Shown: positions 43,527 to 53,699, counted from the first letter of the stretch. The stretch is 64,000 nucleotides of DNA from DATBGZ01 sp963803115 (GCA_963803115.1 CAWDLN010000004.1:35050-99049), one strand, 5' to 3'. Notes: generated from the letters alone by a model not told the origin. A program made the numbers and translations.

Positions 43527-46500
43527 GTGGCGATCGTCGAGAGCCGGATCAGTGTGTGGGAGGCCCTCGCCGGCCGCGCGCCCGGGCAGCCACTCGGTCC
43601 GGCCGACCCTGGACTGTGGACAGCCGTCGCCGAGCGGATCAACCCCGCCAAGGCCCGGCCGGTGCTGCGCTCCGGCATCGAAACCGTTGAGCTCGTCAGT
43701 GCCCGCGGTGTGGCCTACGCGATGCTCCGTTCGCCCGACCGTAAGCAGGCCTGCTATCTGCGCCTGACGCCCGAGGAGCTCGAACTCACCCGGCTGATGG
43801 ACGGCAGCCGGACGCTGGCCCGCCTCGTCGCCGACTTCGCCCGCATCTGCGGCCGGTTGGCGCCAGATCAGGTACGACGGGTCGTGGCCGACCTCGCCGG
43901 CAACCGCATGCTCGAGGAGCTGCCGGTCGACGCGTTCGCGCCGTTGAAGAAGGTGCGCCGGCGGCCGTGGCCGCTGCGCCTAGGTCGCGGGCTGCTCGCC
44001 TTCGCCCAGGGCCGACGGATGGTGCTGGCCAACATCGACTGGATCGTCACGCTGCTCTACAAGGCGGGCGGGCGGCTCTTCTTCACCCGGGCCGCGGCGG
44101 TGCTCATGGGTACGGTCGCCGTGCTTGGCCTGGGAGCGTTCGGGTGGCAGTGGTGGACGGGCGAACAGTCGGTGTTCTTGAGCTCCAACTCGTACGTCAC
44201 CGGCGCCATTGTCCTCTTAGGACTGAACGTCATGGCGCTCGCCTGCCACGAACTCGGGCACGCCTTGGCCACCAAGCACGCGGGACGCCGGGTGCCGGCG
44301 GCCGGATTCCTTATCTACTTCGGCATCCCGTCGGTCTTCGTCGACACCACGGACGTCTGGATGGCCGGCCGGCGGGCCCGGCTGCTCACCACCGCCGCGG
44401 GACCCAGCGCCGGGCTCGTGCTCGCGGGTGCCTCGGCGCTCGTCGGACTCGCGGTGCCCGAGGCGGCGCCGTGGTGCTTCAAGCTCTCCTTCGCCTGGTA
44501 CATCAACGCGATGTTCAACCTCAACCCGTTCCTCGCGCTGGACGGCTACTACCTGTTGATGGACTGGCTCGAGGTGCCCAACCTGCGCGCGCGGGGGTTG
44601 GCGTGGGTGGCGGCGCGGGTACGGCGGCGGCCACCGTCGTGGTCCGGCTTGGACCGCGAGGGCCGGCTGGTCGCGCTGTACGGTCTGCTCGCCATGGGCT
44701 GGCTGGTGATCGCCCTCAATATCGCCTATCGGGTGTACGTCGACCGGGTGGGCGGGCTGATCACCGGACTCTGGCGCTCCGGTTGGGGCGCCCGGGCATT
44801 GCTCGTCACGGTGATCCTGGCCCTCGCCTCGCCGATCGTGTACGTACTCTCGGGCTGGCTCACGCGTCGGGGGCGGCGGCTGCGGCAGCGGGTGGGCGAG
44901 ATCCGGGTCGGCAAGGACGAACCGCGCCGGTTGGACGCGCTCCGCGGGTCGAGCCTGCGCGACCTGCCCGACGAATCGCTGCGGACGCTCGCGAAAGGGT
45001 CGCGCTGGGTGCGCCCGCGTACCGGGGAGCAGGTCGTGCTGGCCGGCGCGGCCCAGCCACAGGTCTTCGCCGTGGTCGAGGGCGCACTCGAGGGCCGAGC
45101 CCCCGGCGACCCGGCTGGAACGGTGCGCGAGCGGGTCGGAGCGGGCGGCGTCGTCGGCCTCGGCCCGGCGGTGACCGGGGCGCCGTCGCCGCTGGCCTGG
45201 TACACCGCCGGCACCACGCTGCTCGCGATGCCGTCGTCGGCGGTCTCGGCCGCGGTCGGCCCGGTCGCCGCCAACGCCGGGCTCAACTTTGGCACTGCAA
45301 GCGAGGCGGAGCAGCTCTTCGCCGAGGCGCCCGCACTGTCCGGACTGTCCTATGAGGACAGACTCGGACTCGCCGCGGTGGCGGTGCCCATCTCGCTCGC
45401 GCCGGGCGCACCGGTGACCCTCACCGGCGCCGAGACCGCGCTCGTCGTCGCTTCGGGCGTGATCGTCACCCCCGACGGGCAGGAATTGGCCCGCGGGACG
45501 ATGATCGGCCCGATCGGGGAGCAGTTCGACGGCGTGGTCGCGAACGCGCGCACGCCGGTACGGTTGTTCAGCGTTCCGGCGGTCGTGGGCCTGCCGTTAC
45601 TGCTCGGCACGCCGGCCGGCCGGCTGGTCGCGGAGCAGGAAGGGCGGGCACCGGGGCGTCCGCCGATTTCGGGTGTACACCCTACTCAGGCCTACGTGCC
45701 GCTCCTCGTCCCGCCGGGTCTTCCATCGTCCAAAGTGGATCCATCCGTCGATCGGCGCTTCGAGAAGAAGTTGCGCTGGCTGCTGCTGCTCGTGCTGCTG
45801 CTGGGACTCCTATTCACCGGCGGCAACGTCATTCATCAGTGCCAAGGCGTGGGGCGAGATGCCCAACGACAACGCGTTGGTACGGGTCGAGGTCGGCACG
45901 GCCACCGTGAAGATGAACGGCAAGACGTACATCCTTCACGCGAACGACGACATCTTCGTCGGCCAGGCCGACATGGTCACGATCGCGCTGCGCTCTCGGG
46001 CCCGGATGATCTACCGCGGTGGTGCCTCGTCGCTGCTGTGCGCGGGTACCCAACTCGAGGTCGGCCCCTTGCACAGTGACGGCGTGCCGATCGTGCCGGT
46101 CGCGGCGTTCAGCCTCTTCCACGGCCTGACCATCAATGACACCACGACCGGATCGCCGGCCTTCACCGACCTGACGCTGTCCGTGGACGTCAACGCCGGC
46201 ACCGTCAAAACCAGGGCGCGGCGCTGTTCTCGGTCGCCCCGTGGGGGCCGCACGTTTCCACCGGCGACGTGTTCTTCAAGAACCTCAAGCAGCAGACGTT
46301 CGGCGGGACGCTCGGCTGCGGCGACGGCTCGCTCATCTCTCCACCGATTGCCACTGGTACGCCGACAACCACCGCCACACCGAGCCTGACCGCAAGTCCG
46401 ACCGAGTCTCCCAGCGCGTCGGCGTCGGCCAGCCCGTCGATCGACCACGACCAGCAAGCCACCTACGACAACGAAGCCCCCAACGACGACGACCACCACG

Positions 46501-46895
46501 CCACCGCCACCGCCGAACAACCCGCCGACCATCAAGTCGGCTCGTGCGGGATGACCCGAGTGCGAACGGATCCCGATCGCTCAGAGCGACCCGCCAAGCA
46601 GATGCGTCTCGCAGTATCCAACCTCGCTAACAGCGATCGCGACCGTGACCGACGACCACGACGGTCCCCAGCGGCTGAAGGTCTTCGTGCCATTGGGACG
46701 GCTTGCACCGGCTCCGACCAGATGACTTGCGGACGGCAACTACTACGCGGCAGATCGGACCAATACCGTGGAATGCGCAAGCCGACACCAACGGCGGGAT
46801 TCTTAGCGAGGTGTGGATCACAGCGCACGGACTCGTCGGGTTTAACGTCGCAACTGAACGGCAACCATAGATCGCAGTCCGACCTGTCCAGATAA
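43527..46895 (+). pseudogene. Large membrane M50 metalloprotease-like protein, frameshifted in its C-terminal part
   Basis: GTG 43527 follows TAGGAGTCGGGGC. The intact first 770 residues comprise a PqqD-like N-terminal segment (LTPEELELTRLMDG), a transmembrane M50 core with zinc motif ACHELGHALATKHAG (HELGH 241-245) and NLNPFLALDGYYLL supplying the third ligand, several more helices, a cyclic-nucleotide-binding-like domain and a last helix near 755. This matches actinobacterial putative peptide zinc metalloproteases. Frame changes occur near 45835, 46209 (an A lost from AAAA) and after about 46545. The extracytoplasmic tail continues with KAWGEMPNDNALVRVEVGTA, a Thr/Pro linker and an Ig-like segment. 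Two small genes follow in the same direction. Confidence 0.82.
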
Positions 46896-46914
46896 GTAAT
46901 TAGGAGAGTCATCA

Positions 46915-47130
46915 GTGCTGTGTTGGTTCTGCGCTAAGGCGGCCCGGGGGGCTTGCCGGTTCTGCGGTCGGGGCTTGTGTGAAGACCACGCCAAGTTCGG
47001 TCCGTACCTGCTGGAGGTCCATCGCAGCACGACCCGCAACCGGACCGAGGGCCTCGTGGTCGAGGACGCCCTCCACTGTGGAACGTGCCGGCCGCGCCCG
47101 CAGCCGGTGCCGATGCCGGAGCTTGATTGA
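46915..47130 (+). CDS. Small cysteine-rich (zinc-binding) protein beside the M50 gene
   Basis: The 71-residue protein has three cysteine pairs: LCWFCAKA, CRFCGRGLC and LHCGTCRPR, plus conserved histidines in EDHAKFGPY and ALHCG. It should bind one or two zincs. I recall similar small proteins in Streptomyces and Micromonospora without known function. GTG 46915 is preceded by TAGGAGAG at good distance. It sits between the M50 gene and the leader-like protein gene, 39 bp before the latter. Confidence 0.82.
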   Translation: MLCWFCAKAARGACRFCGRGLCEDHAKFGPYLLEVHRSTTRNRTEGLVVEDALHCGTCRPRPQPVPMPELD

Positions 47131-47169
47131 CGAAGCATGAGATAGTAAGGAATTCCTGGGGGGTGCCAC

Positions 47170-47841
47170 ATGAGTGACTTCGACGAGGTGCTGGAGCGGC
47201 TGGTCGCAGATCCAGAGTTCCAGACCGCGCTGCGCCGTGACCCGAAGTCGGCGCTCGCCGGCTACCACCTCGCGCCGGACGAGCGGCGGCTCCTGGAGGC
47301 CCAGCTCGATCTTGGCCCGGGCGAAGATCGCATGGTCGAGATGCGGGTCAGCAAGTCCGGAGTGATGGGGATGGTCGGTCCGGTGATCTCGGCGCTCGGC
47401 ATGGCCTCGAGCAGCGGCGGCATGCTGCCGCGCGACGAGGGGGGCACCGGGGTCGCGCAGACGTTCGGCTCGGTCGAGGACACGAAGGGTACCCTCGGCG
47501 CGGTCGAGTCGTCCGGCCCAAACGCAGGCCAGGTCGCGGCCGACTACCACACGCGGGTCGACGCCGACGGCGACGGCCGCTGGGACACGTACCAGGCCTT
47601 CGAGCGCGGCGATGGCGGCGTCGACATTCAGGTGGACCGCAACCAGGACGGCATCGTCGACTTCGTCGGTCACGACTATGACCGGGACGGACTTGTCGAC
47701 GACGCCGATTATGACAAGGACTTCGACGGCGTCCTCGACACTCGGATGTATGACGATGACGGCGACGGCTGGATGGACCGGAGCCAGAAGATCCCTCGCC
47801 CGGATCAGGGCACGTTCGGGCAGGCGCCGGCACAGGGCTGA
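47170..47841 (+). CDS. Leader-like N-terminus fused to calcium-type D-x-D-x-D-G repeats
   Basis: Residues 1-48 (LERLVADPEFQTALRRDPKS, then ALAGYHLAPDERRLL) resemble the leader domains of Nif11/Franean1_4349-type RiPP precursors, with the typical DPEF...LRRDP...L.P.E pattern. A Gly/Ser-rich middle with SSSGG and DEGG follows. The last 100 residues carry five to six acidic loops such as DADGDGRWD, DRNQDGIVD, DYDRDGLVD and DDDGDGWMD, like thrombospondin-3/EF-hand calcium loops. There is no signal peptide or membrane helix. ATG 47170 is used. It is in line with the M50 protease and the cysteine-rich protein, and could be a processed or exported substrate; that link is inference. Confidence 0.82.
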   Translation: MSDFDEVLERLVADPEFQTALRRDPKSALAGYHLAPDERRLLEAQLDLGPGEDRMVEMRVSKSGVMGMVGPVISALGMASSSGGMLPRDEGGTGVAQTFGSVEDTKGTLGAVESSGPNAGQVAADYHTRVDADGDGRWDTYQAFERGDGGVDIQVDRNQDGIVDFVGHDYDRDGLVDDADYDKDFDGVLDTRMYDDDGDGWMDRSQKIPRPDQGTFGQAPAQG

Positions 47842-47857
47842 GCGGGGGAGGTTGGAG

Positions 47858-48781
47858 ATGCGTCGTCTTGCAGTGGCGGCGGCGCTGGTGCTCGCCTTCG
47901 CGGCCGGCTGTACTCAATCCCCGCCGCAGTCAACGCCATTGCCCGAAGCGGCGAACGGCCCTAAGACCTCGACTGCGCAACGGGCGGTGACCGTCCCGCT
48001 GGGCGACCGACCCTTCACAGTGTATGTGCCCGGCTCGTACCAGCAGGGCACGCCGGCTCCGCTCCTGATCGGGTTGCACGGGTACGCCGGATCCGGGTCG
48101 ACGTTCGCGAAGTACCTGGCGATCGCGCCGGAGGCGGACAAGCGGGGGATCCTGTACGCCACTCCGGACGGCACCACCGACACGCGCGGTCAAGGGTTCT
48201 GGAACGCCACCGACGCCTGCTGCAACCTCTACGGCGCCACCGTCGATGACGCCAGTTACCTCGCGGACGTGATCCGGACCGTCTCGGCAACGTACACAGT
48301 GGACTCCAAGCGGGTCTACCTGATCGGATTATCCAACGGCGCCTTCATGTCGTACCGCATGGCTTGCGATCATGCCGACCTGATCGCCGCCATCGCACCG
48401 CTCAACGGTGCGATGTGGAGCGACCCGTCCCAATGCCGGCCGTCTCAGCCGGTGAGCGTGCTCAACGTCCGCGGTACCGCCGACACGGTCATTCGCAACG
48501 AGGGCGGTTCCATCGCCGGCCACACCTACCCCTCTACCCAGGCCACGATCGATGACTGGGTCGCCCTCGATGGCTGCGGCCCGCCGTCGACGTTGAACGA
48601 CACGCCGATGGACATGGAAAGCGACGTCGCGGGCGCGGAGACATTCAGCTCCACGTACTCCCACTGCCAGCAGAACAGCAGTGTGCAATCCTGGACGATC
48701 CGCGACGCCCAGCACGTGCCCCACGTCACGGAACACTTCGTGCCGGCCGTGCTCGACTTCCTGCTGTCCCAGTCCCTTTAG
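47858..48781 (+). CDS. Secreted lipoprotein esterase (PHB depolymerase/feruloyl esterase-like)
   Basis: The 307-residue protein has a lipoprotein signal (AALVLAFAAGCTQS, Cys18) and a LpqC-like alpha/beta hydrolase domain: LLIGLHGYAGSGSTF oxyanion loop, nucleophile Ser159 in YLIGLSNGAFMSYRM, and a late aspartate and histidine (VRGTADTVI, DAQHVPHVT). It probably cleaves esters of polymers or aromatic acids outside the cell. ATG 47858 follows GGGGGAGGTTGGAG, 16 bp after the upstream gene, so the two may share a transcript. Confidence 0.92.
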   Translation: MRRLAVAAALVLAFAAGCTQSPPQSTPLPEAANGPKTSTAQRAVTVPLGDRPFTVYVPGSYQQGTPAPLLIGLHGYAGSGSTFAKYLAIAPEADKRGILYATPDGTTDTRGQGFWNATDACCNLYGATVDDASYLADVIRTVSATYTVDSKRVYLIGLSNGAFMSYRMACDHADLIAAIAPLNGAMWSDPSQCRPSQPVSVLNVRGTADTVIRNEGGSIAGHTYPSTQATIDDWVALDGCGPPSTLNDTPMDMESDVAGAETFSSTYSHCQQNSSVQSWTIRDAQHVPHVTEHFVPAVLDFLLSQSL

Positions 48782-48981
48782 GACATTGGCGCCGCTAGCC
48801 CGTGGTTGGCGCGACGATTAGGGCTGAACTTAATCGTTGCTGACCGTGCGAACCGGACCTTCAATCGGAGTACGTCCAGGGATCCAACGGTCAAGGGCGT
48901 GAGGTCAGGGCGGCGGTCCCGACCGGCGCTCCTCGGGGGCTGGTCGTGGCCGTCATCCCTGCTCAGGACGCGACGCCCCGA

Positions 48982-48997
48982 ACGGGCTTGAGCCCGT
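48982..48997. promoter_or_regulatory. Palindrome before the peptide ABC operon
   Basis: ACGGGCT-TG-AGCCCGT is a perfect 7-2-7 inverted repeat followed by CCCCCCATTTTT, 45-60 bp before the substrate-binding protein start. It could be an operator or a leader terminator. The 48782-49041 gap also has CGATTA...TAATCG at about 48813-48834. Confidence 0.45.
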
Positions 48998-49041
48998 CCC
49001 CCCATTTTTGAGCATTATCGATGCCAAGGAGACACCCGCCC

Positions 49042-50676
49042 ATGCGTGGCACAATCCTGAAGGCCGTGGCTGGCGCGATTACCCTCGTGCTCGTCGCGGC
49101 CGGCTGTTCTAGCGCGAACCCCACAACCGAGGGGGGCGACTCCACCTACGTCGTCTCCTTCTCGCTGGGGGAGCCGCAGTTCCTGCTGCCGACCAACGTC
49201 AACGAGAGCTCTGGCAACCAGGTGCTGTCGGCGCTGTTCGCTCCACTGGTGGACTTCGACGAGAAGGCCAAGCCGTTTGAGGTCGCCGCCGATTCGATCA
49301 CCACGACCGACAACAAGGTCTGGACCATCAAGCTCAAGTCTGGCTGGACCTTCCACAACGGCGAACCGGTGACGTCGGACAGCTTCATCAACGCGTGGAA
49401 CTACGGCGCGTACGGCCCGAATGGCCAGAACAACAACTACTTCTTTGAGCAGATCGAGGGCTATGCCGCGCTCAATCCGGACGATCCTGATGGCTCCGGG
49501 CCGGCGAAGCCACCGGTACCGGCGACCCAGACCCTCTCCGGCCTCAAGAAGGTCGATGACACGACCTTCACGGTCACGCTGTCGGAGCCGTTCAGCGAGT
49601 GGAAAGCGGTCATGGGCTACAGCGCCTTCTACCCGCTGCCGGCGGCGGCGTTCACGTCGCCCGGGGTGATCAAAGAGTCGTACCAGGAGGCGCCGATCGG
49701 CAACGGTCCGTTCAAGATGAAGGGAACCTGGCAGCACGACTCGAAGATCGAGGTCGAGAGCTGGGACGCCTACAAGGGCACCAAGCCGAAGATCGGTGGC
49801 GTGACATTCAAGATCTATCAGGACCTGGACGCCGCGTATGCCGACCTGCAGGCCGACAACCTGGACGTGCTCAACACAATCCCGACGTCGCAGTTGGCCA
49901 ATGCGGCCGGTGATCTGGGCGACCGGTTCCAGCACAGCCCGGCCTCGACCTTCCAGTTCGTCGCGTTCCCCACGTACGATCCTCAGTTCGCCAACGCGGA
50001 TGTGCGGCGCGCGATCTCGATGGCGATCAACCGTGACGAGATCATCAGCCGGGTCTTCAAGAACTCGCAGACGTCGGCGGACGCGTTTGTGTCGCCGGTC
50101 GTGGCCGGCTACCGCAAGGGTGCCTGCGGCGAGGCGTGCACCTACAACCCGACCAAGGCCAAGCAGTTGTACACCGCGGCGGGTGGTCCGGCCTCGCTCA
50201 AGTTGAGCTACAACGCCGACGGCGGCCACAAGGAGTGGGTCGACGCCACGTGTAACCAGATCAAGGCCAGCCTCGGCGTCGAGTGTGCCGGGGCACCGGA
50301 GCCGAAGTTCGCGGATCTGCTCACGAAGCTTCGGGCCAAGCAGGCCGTCGGGTTCTTCCGGCTCGGGTGGAGCATGGACTATCCATCGATGCAGAACTAT
50401 CTGGGCCCGCTCTACTCCACCGGCGGCTCGTCGAACTACTACGGCTACAGCAATCCCGCGTTCGACGCGCTGGTCAAGGAGGGTGCGGCCGCGGCCACGG
50501 CGGAGGAAGCCATCCAGAAGTACCAGCAGGCCGAGGACATCCTGGTCCGCGACATGCCCGTGATTCCGCTTCGCTTTGGCCAGAACAACTATGGCCATTC
50601 GACCAAGGTGACCAACGTCGTATTCGATCTGTTCAGCCGGGTCGATTTCAACAAGATCCAGGCGGCCGCCGCCTAG
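49042..50676 (+). CDS. Peptide/oligopeptide ABC transporter substrate-binding lipoprotein
   Basis: The 544-residue lipoprotein (signal ending VLVAAGCSS, Cys22) is a family-5 solute-binding protein. It has the early TIKLKSGWTFHNGEPVTSD, then GNGPFKMKGTW and DVRRAISMAINRDEII. Family members bind peptides, nickel or sugars; the two permease genes that follow fit the Dpp/Opp type. ATG 49042 is preferred over 49021 because AAGGAGA lies at 49025-49031. Confidence 0.93.
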   Translation: MRGTILKAVAGAITLVLVAAGCSSANPTTEGGDSTYVVSFSLGEPQFLLPTNVNESSGNQVLSALFAPLVDFDEKAKPFEVAADSITTTDNKVWTIKLKSGWTFHNGEPVTSDSFINAWNYGAYGPNGQNNNYFFEQIEGYAALNPDDPDGSGPAKPPVPATQTLSGLKKVDDTTFTVTLSEPFSEWKAVMGYSAFYPLPAAAFTSPGVIKESYQEAPIGNGPFKMKGTWQHDSKIEVESWDAYKGTKPKIGGVTFKIYQDLDAAYADLQADNLDVLNTIPTSQLANAAGDLGDRFQHSPASTFQFVAFPTYDPQFANADVRRAISMAINRDEIISRVFKNSQTSADAFVSPVVAGYRKGACGEACTYNPTKAKQLYTAAGGPASLKLSYNADGGHKEWVDATCNQIKASLGVECAGAPEPKFADLLTKLRAKQAVGFFRLGWSMDYPSMQNYLGPLYSTGGSSNYYGYSNPAFDALVKEGAAAATAEEAIQKYQQAEDILVRDMPVIPLRFGQNNYGHSTKVTNVVFDLFSRVDFNKIQAAAA

Positions 50677-50752
50677 TCGACCGCAATTACCGTCGCCGGG
50701 TCGGGGGCCTCCCCGGCTCGGCGGCGACTCGGCACTCGTGGAAAGCCTTGGC

Positions 50753-51679
50753 ATGTACCGCTATCTCGCCCGGCGCCTGCTGCAGATGGCGCTGACGTTC
50801 GTCGGGGCGACCTTTATCGTGTACGCCCTCATGTTCGCCAACCAGTCGAACCCCGTGCAGGCACTCGCCGGCGAGCGACCGGTGACGCCGGCCCAGGTCG
50901 CATTCCTGACCGAGAAGTATCACCTGGACCAGCCATTTCTGGTCCAGTACGCCTATTACATGCGTGGGCTGGTCACTGGTGACTTTGGACAGTCACTGAC
51001 CGGCCGGTCCATCGCCGACATGATGGCTCAGGCGTGGCCGGTCACCATGAAGCTCGCCGTACTGGCGCTCTGCTTCATCGCCGTTGTCGGCATCGTCGCC
51101 GGCGTCATCGCGGCACTGCGGCGCGGCAGCATCTTCGACGGCGGGACGCTGCTGCTCACACTCGTCGTCATCGCCATCCCGGTCATCGTGCTGGCGCCGA
51201 TCGCCCGGCTCGTGTTCGGCGTCGAGCTACGACTGTTTCCGGTCACGGCCGGCGCCGACCCGACGCTGTACGCACTCCTGCTACCGGCGCTCGTCCTGGG
51301 CTCGTTCTCGGTGGCGTCGACGCTCCGCCTGACCCGTACCTCGGTGGCGGAGAACCTCCGCGCCGACTACGCCCGTACGGCCAAGGCGAAGGGGTTGCGG
51401 CCGCGACGCGTCATCGGCGTGCATGTGCTGCGCAATTCACTCATCCCAGTGATCACGGCACTCGGCATCGACTTCGGCGGGCTCATGGGCGGCGCCATCA
51501 TCACCGAGGGGGTGTTCAACATTCCCGGCGTCGGCTTCAATCTATTCCGGGGCATCCGGACCGAGGACGGGCCGCTGGTGGTCGGATTCGTCAGCGTGCT
51601 GGTGATCGTGTATCTCACGGTCAATCTTCTGGTCGATCTCCTGTACGCCGTTCTCGACCCACGGATCCGCTATGCCTAG
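50753..51679 (+). CDS. ABC peptide transporter permease (DppB-like)
   Basis: The 308-residue permease starts MYRYLARRLLQMALTFVGAT with the first helix, has a large loop with YHLDQPFLVQYAYYM, and the EAA motif region TAKAKGLRPRRVIGVHVLRNSLIPV. Six helices are expected. Both the order after the binding protein and the motifs support DppB/OppB type. It overlaps the second permease gene by eight bases. Confidence 0.93.
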   Translation: MYRYLARRLLQMALTFVGATFIVYALMFANQSNPVQALAGERPVTPAQVAFLTEKYHLDQPFLVQYAYYMRGLVTGDFGQSLTGRSIADMMAQAWPVTMKLAVLALCFIAVVGIVAGVIAALRRGSIFDGGTLLLTLVVIAIPVIVLAPIARLVFGVELRLFPVTAGADPTLYALLLPALVLGSFSVASTLRLTRTSVAENLRADYARTAKAKGLRPRRVIGVHVLRNSLIPVITALGIDFGGLMGGAIITEGVFNIPGVGFNLFRGIRTEDGPLVVGFVSVLVIVYLTVNLLVDLLYAVLDPRIRYA

Positions 51680-52610
51680 CACCCGTACCGAACCCGCCGT
51701 CGGCGTTACCGACGCTCCACCGGATACGCGCGATGTGGCGCCGAGCCGACTCCAGGAACGCAGTCTCGTCGGCGACGCCTGGCACGACCTGCGTCGCAAT
51801 CCGGTGTTCTGGGTGTCGATCGTGCTGATGATCCTGGTGCTGACGATGGCCGCGTTTCCCCAACTGTTCACATCGGCCGATCCGCAGTCGTGCCAACTTT
51901 CCCGCCAGCACGAGGGTCCGTCTGGCTCGGCGATCTTCGGCTACAACTTCCAGGGCTGCGACGTCTTCGCCCGTACGGTCTATGGCGCCAGAGCCTCGAT
52001 AACCGTCGGCGTACTGGCGTTGGCCATCGCTACGGTGCTCGCGGTGGCGGTCGGCATGAGCGCGGGGTTCTTCGGGGGCTGGATCGACGCCGTACTGTCG
52101 CGCATCATCGACATCGTGCTAGGAATCCCGTACCTGCTCGCGGCGATCGTCTTGGCGCGGCGCCTCACCTCCGATCGGCAGGACCCCGGGCTCGTGCCCG
52201 TGGTGCTGGTGCTCGGCGCGCTCGGCTGGACCCAGGCGGCCCGGGTCATGCGCGCGTCGGTCATCACCGCGAAGGAACAGGACTATGTCGCGGCGGCGCG
52301 AATGCTGGGCGCCAACAACCTGCGAATCATGCGGCGACACATTCTGCCCAATGCGCTGGCGCCGATGGTGGTCATCCTGACCATCGCGCTCGGCGGCTTC
52401 ATCGCGGCCGAGGCGACCCTGTCCTTTCTCGGGGTCGGGCTGCGGGATCCGGCGATTTCGTGGGGCATCGACATCGCCACCGCACAGCTCCACGTCCGCG
52501 AGGCCAGCCTCCCGCTGCTTGCTCCCGCGGCGTTCCTGGCCCTGACCGTGCTCTCCTTCATCATGCTCGGGGACGCGATCCGAGACGCGCTCGATCCGAG
52601 GTTGCGCTGA
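51672..52610 (+). CDS. ABC peptide transporter permease (DppC-like)
   Basis: The 312-residue permease has a cytoplasmic N-terminus (to about residue 45), the first helix VFWVSIVLMILVLTMAAFP, and the EAA motif ARMLGANNLRIMRRHILPNA. It forms the channel with the DppB-like subunit. The two ATPase genes normally found next are absent; only a 14-codon frame starts at the overlap ATG 52610 before an ArsR-type gene. An ATPase elsewhere must serve this transporter. Confidence 0.93.
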   Translation: MPSTRTEPAVGVTDAPPDTRDVAPSRLQERSLVGDAWHDLRRNPVFWVSIVLMILVLTMAAFPQLFTSADPQSCQLSRQHEGPSGSAIFGYNFQGCDVFARTVYGARASITVGVLALAIATVLAVAVGMSAGFFGGWIDAVLSRIIDIVLGIPYLLAAIVLARRLTSDRQDPGLVPVVLVLGALGWTQAARVMRASVITAKEQDYVAAARMLGANNLRIMRRHILPNALAPMVVILTIALGGFIAAEATLSFLGVGLRDPAISWGIDIATAQLHVREASLPLLAPAAFLALTVLSFIMLGDAIRDALDPRLR

Positions 52611-52650
52611 TGACCGCTAGATCCTATGTGGACGAAAGAGGAGCCTGCCC

Positions 52651-53676
52651 GTGATCGAACTCGTGCTCCGGCACTCCGACGTCGCATTGATCAGATTCAC
52701 CCACTCGCCCATACACGAGCTGGTGGGCAGCTTCATGACGCTCAACGACCACCGCCGTCAGCTGATGCACCGGCGGTGGATCGCCTGGGCCGGACCGCGG
52801 GTCTGCCGGCAGTCACTGGACCTGCTCACCGCGATCACGCCGCCCGGTAAGTACATTCCGGACTTCATCACGCCGATCCCCGACACCCCGATCAACGACG
52901 CCCGGCCGGCCGACCTCGACGAGGCGATGGACCGGATCGCGGCCACCGAGCCGGCGCAGGTGCGCAACGAGCTGGATCACATGGTGGAGATGAATGAGCG
53001 CCTCACCGCGATGCCGCCCGCAGTGCTCGACCTCTACGACGACCCCGAGCGCCACCTTCCGCGGTTGGTCGATGAGATGCTCGTGTACTGGCGGCTCGCG
53101 GTCGAACCGGTGTGGGACCGCGTGTTCGCGCTCTGCGCCGATGATGTCGGCTACCGCATGCAACAGATCGCCGATGGCGGCATCGAGCGGGTGCTCAACA
53201 GCGTGAGCCCGCAGGTGTCCTACCACGACGACGTCATCACGGTCGACAAGCGGTACCAGTGCCGGCACGACCTGATCGGGACGGGCCTGATGATGATGCC
53301 GTGTGCGTTCGGGTGGCCGAATACGACCGTGGCCTGCTGCCACAGCAACCAGGCGTGCATCACGTATCCGCCCCGCGGGCTGGGCCTGGCCTGGGAGGAG
53401 CGTGACGAAACCACGTCGGACGCGCTCGCGGGACTCGTTGGCCGGACTCGCGCCGTGATGCTCGACGCGCTCGCCCTGCCAATGACGACGACGCACCTGG
53501 CCGAGAAGCTCGGCCTCAGCGCGGCCGCGGTCAGCCAACACCTGCAGGTCCTCAAGGCCGCGGCGCTCGTCACATCGCGCCGCCAGGGTCGGCTGGTCCT
53601 CTACCAACGCACCGGTGCCGCCACCGTGCTCATTGAGGCATCTCGAAGTCGTCGAATGGCCGAATCGGGCGGTTGA
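52651..53676 (+). CDS. ArsR-type winged-helix regulator (DUF5937-like)
   Basis: The 341-residue protein has a long N-terminal effector region (to about 260) and a C-terminal winged helix (TTTHLAEKLGLSAAAVSQHL, then QVLKAAALVTSRRQGRLVLY). The fusion is typical of actinobacterial ArsR/DUF5937 regulators. GTG 52651 follows AAAGAGGAG. It lies 41 bp after the DppC-like gene and 23 bp before an ABC exporter, either of which could be its target. Confidence 0.85.
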   Translation: MIELVLRHSDVALIRFTHSPIHELVGSFMTLNDHRRQLMHRRWIAWAGPRVCRQSLDLLTAITPPGKYIPDFITPIPDTPINDARPADLDEAMDRIAATEPAQVRNELDHMVEMNERLTAMPPAVLDLYDDPERHLPRLVDEMLVYWRLAVEPVWDRVFALCADDVGYRMQQIADGGIERVLNSVSPQVSYHDDVITVDKRYQCRHDLIGTGLMMMPCAFGWPNTTVACCHSNQACITYPPRGLGLAWEERDETTSDALAGLVGRTRAVMLDALALPMTTTHLAEKLGLSAAAVSQHLQVLKAAALVTSRRQGRLVLYQRTGAATVLIEASRSRRMAESGG

Positions 53677-53699
53677 TCCGAGCCAGTAGGGTTGCGCGC

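Noticed and set aside
43967..45355. 462-codon plus-strand frame inside the M50 gene
   Set aside because: It is an out-of-frame shadow, rich in Arg and Gly, of the protease, whose HELGH and NPF...DG motifs are in the other frame.
49015..50754. 579-codon minus-strand frame
   Set aside because: It is the antisense shadow of the substrate-binding protein gene, with no start signal or family.
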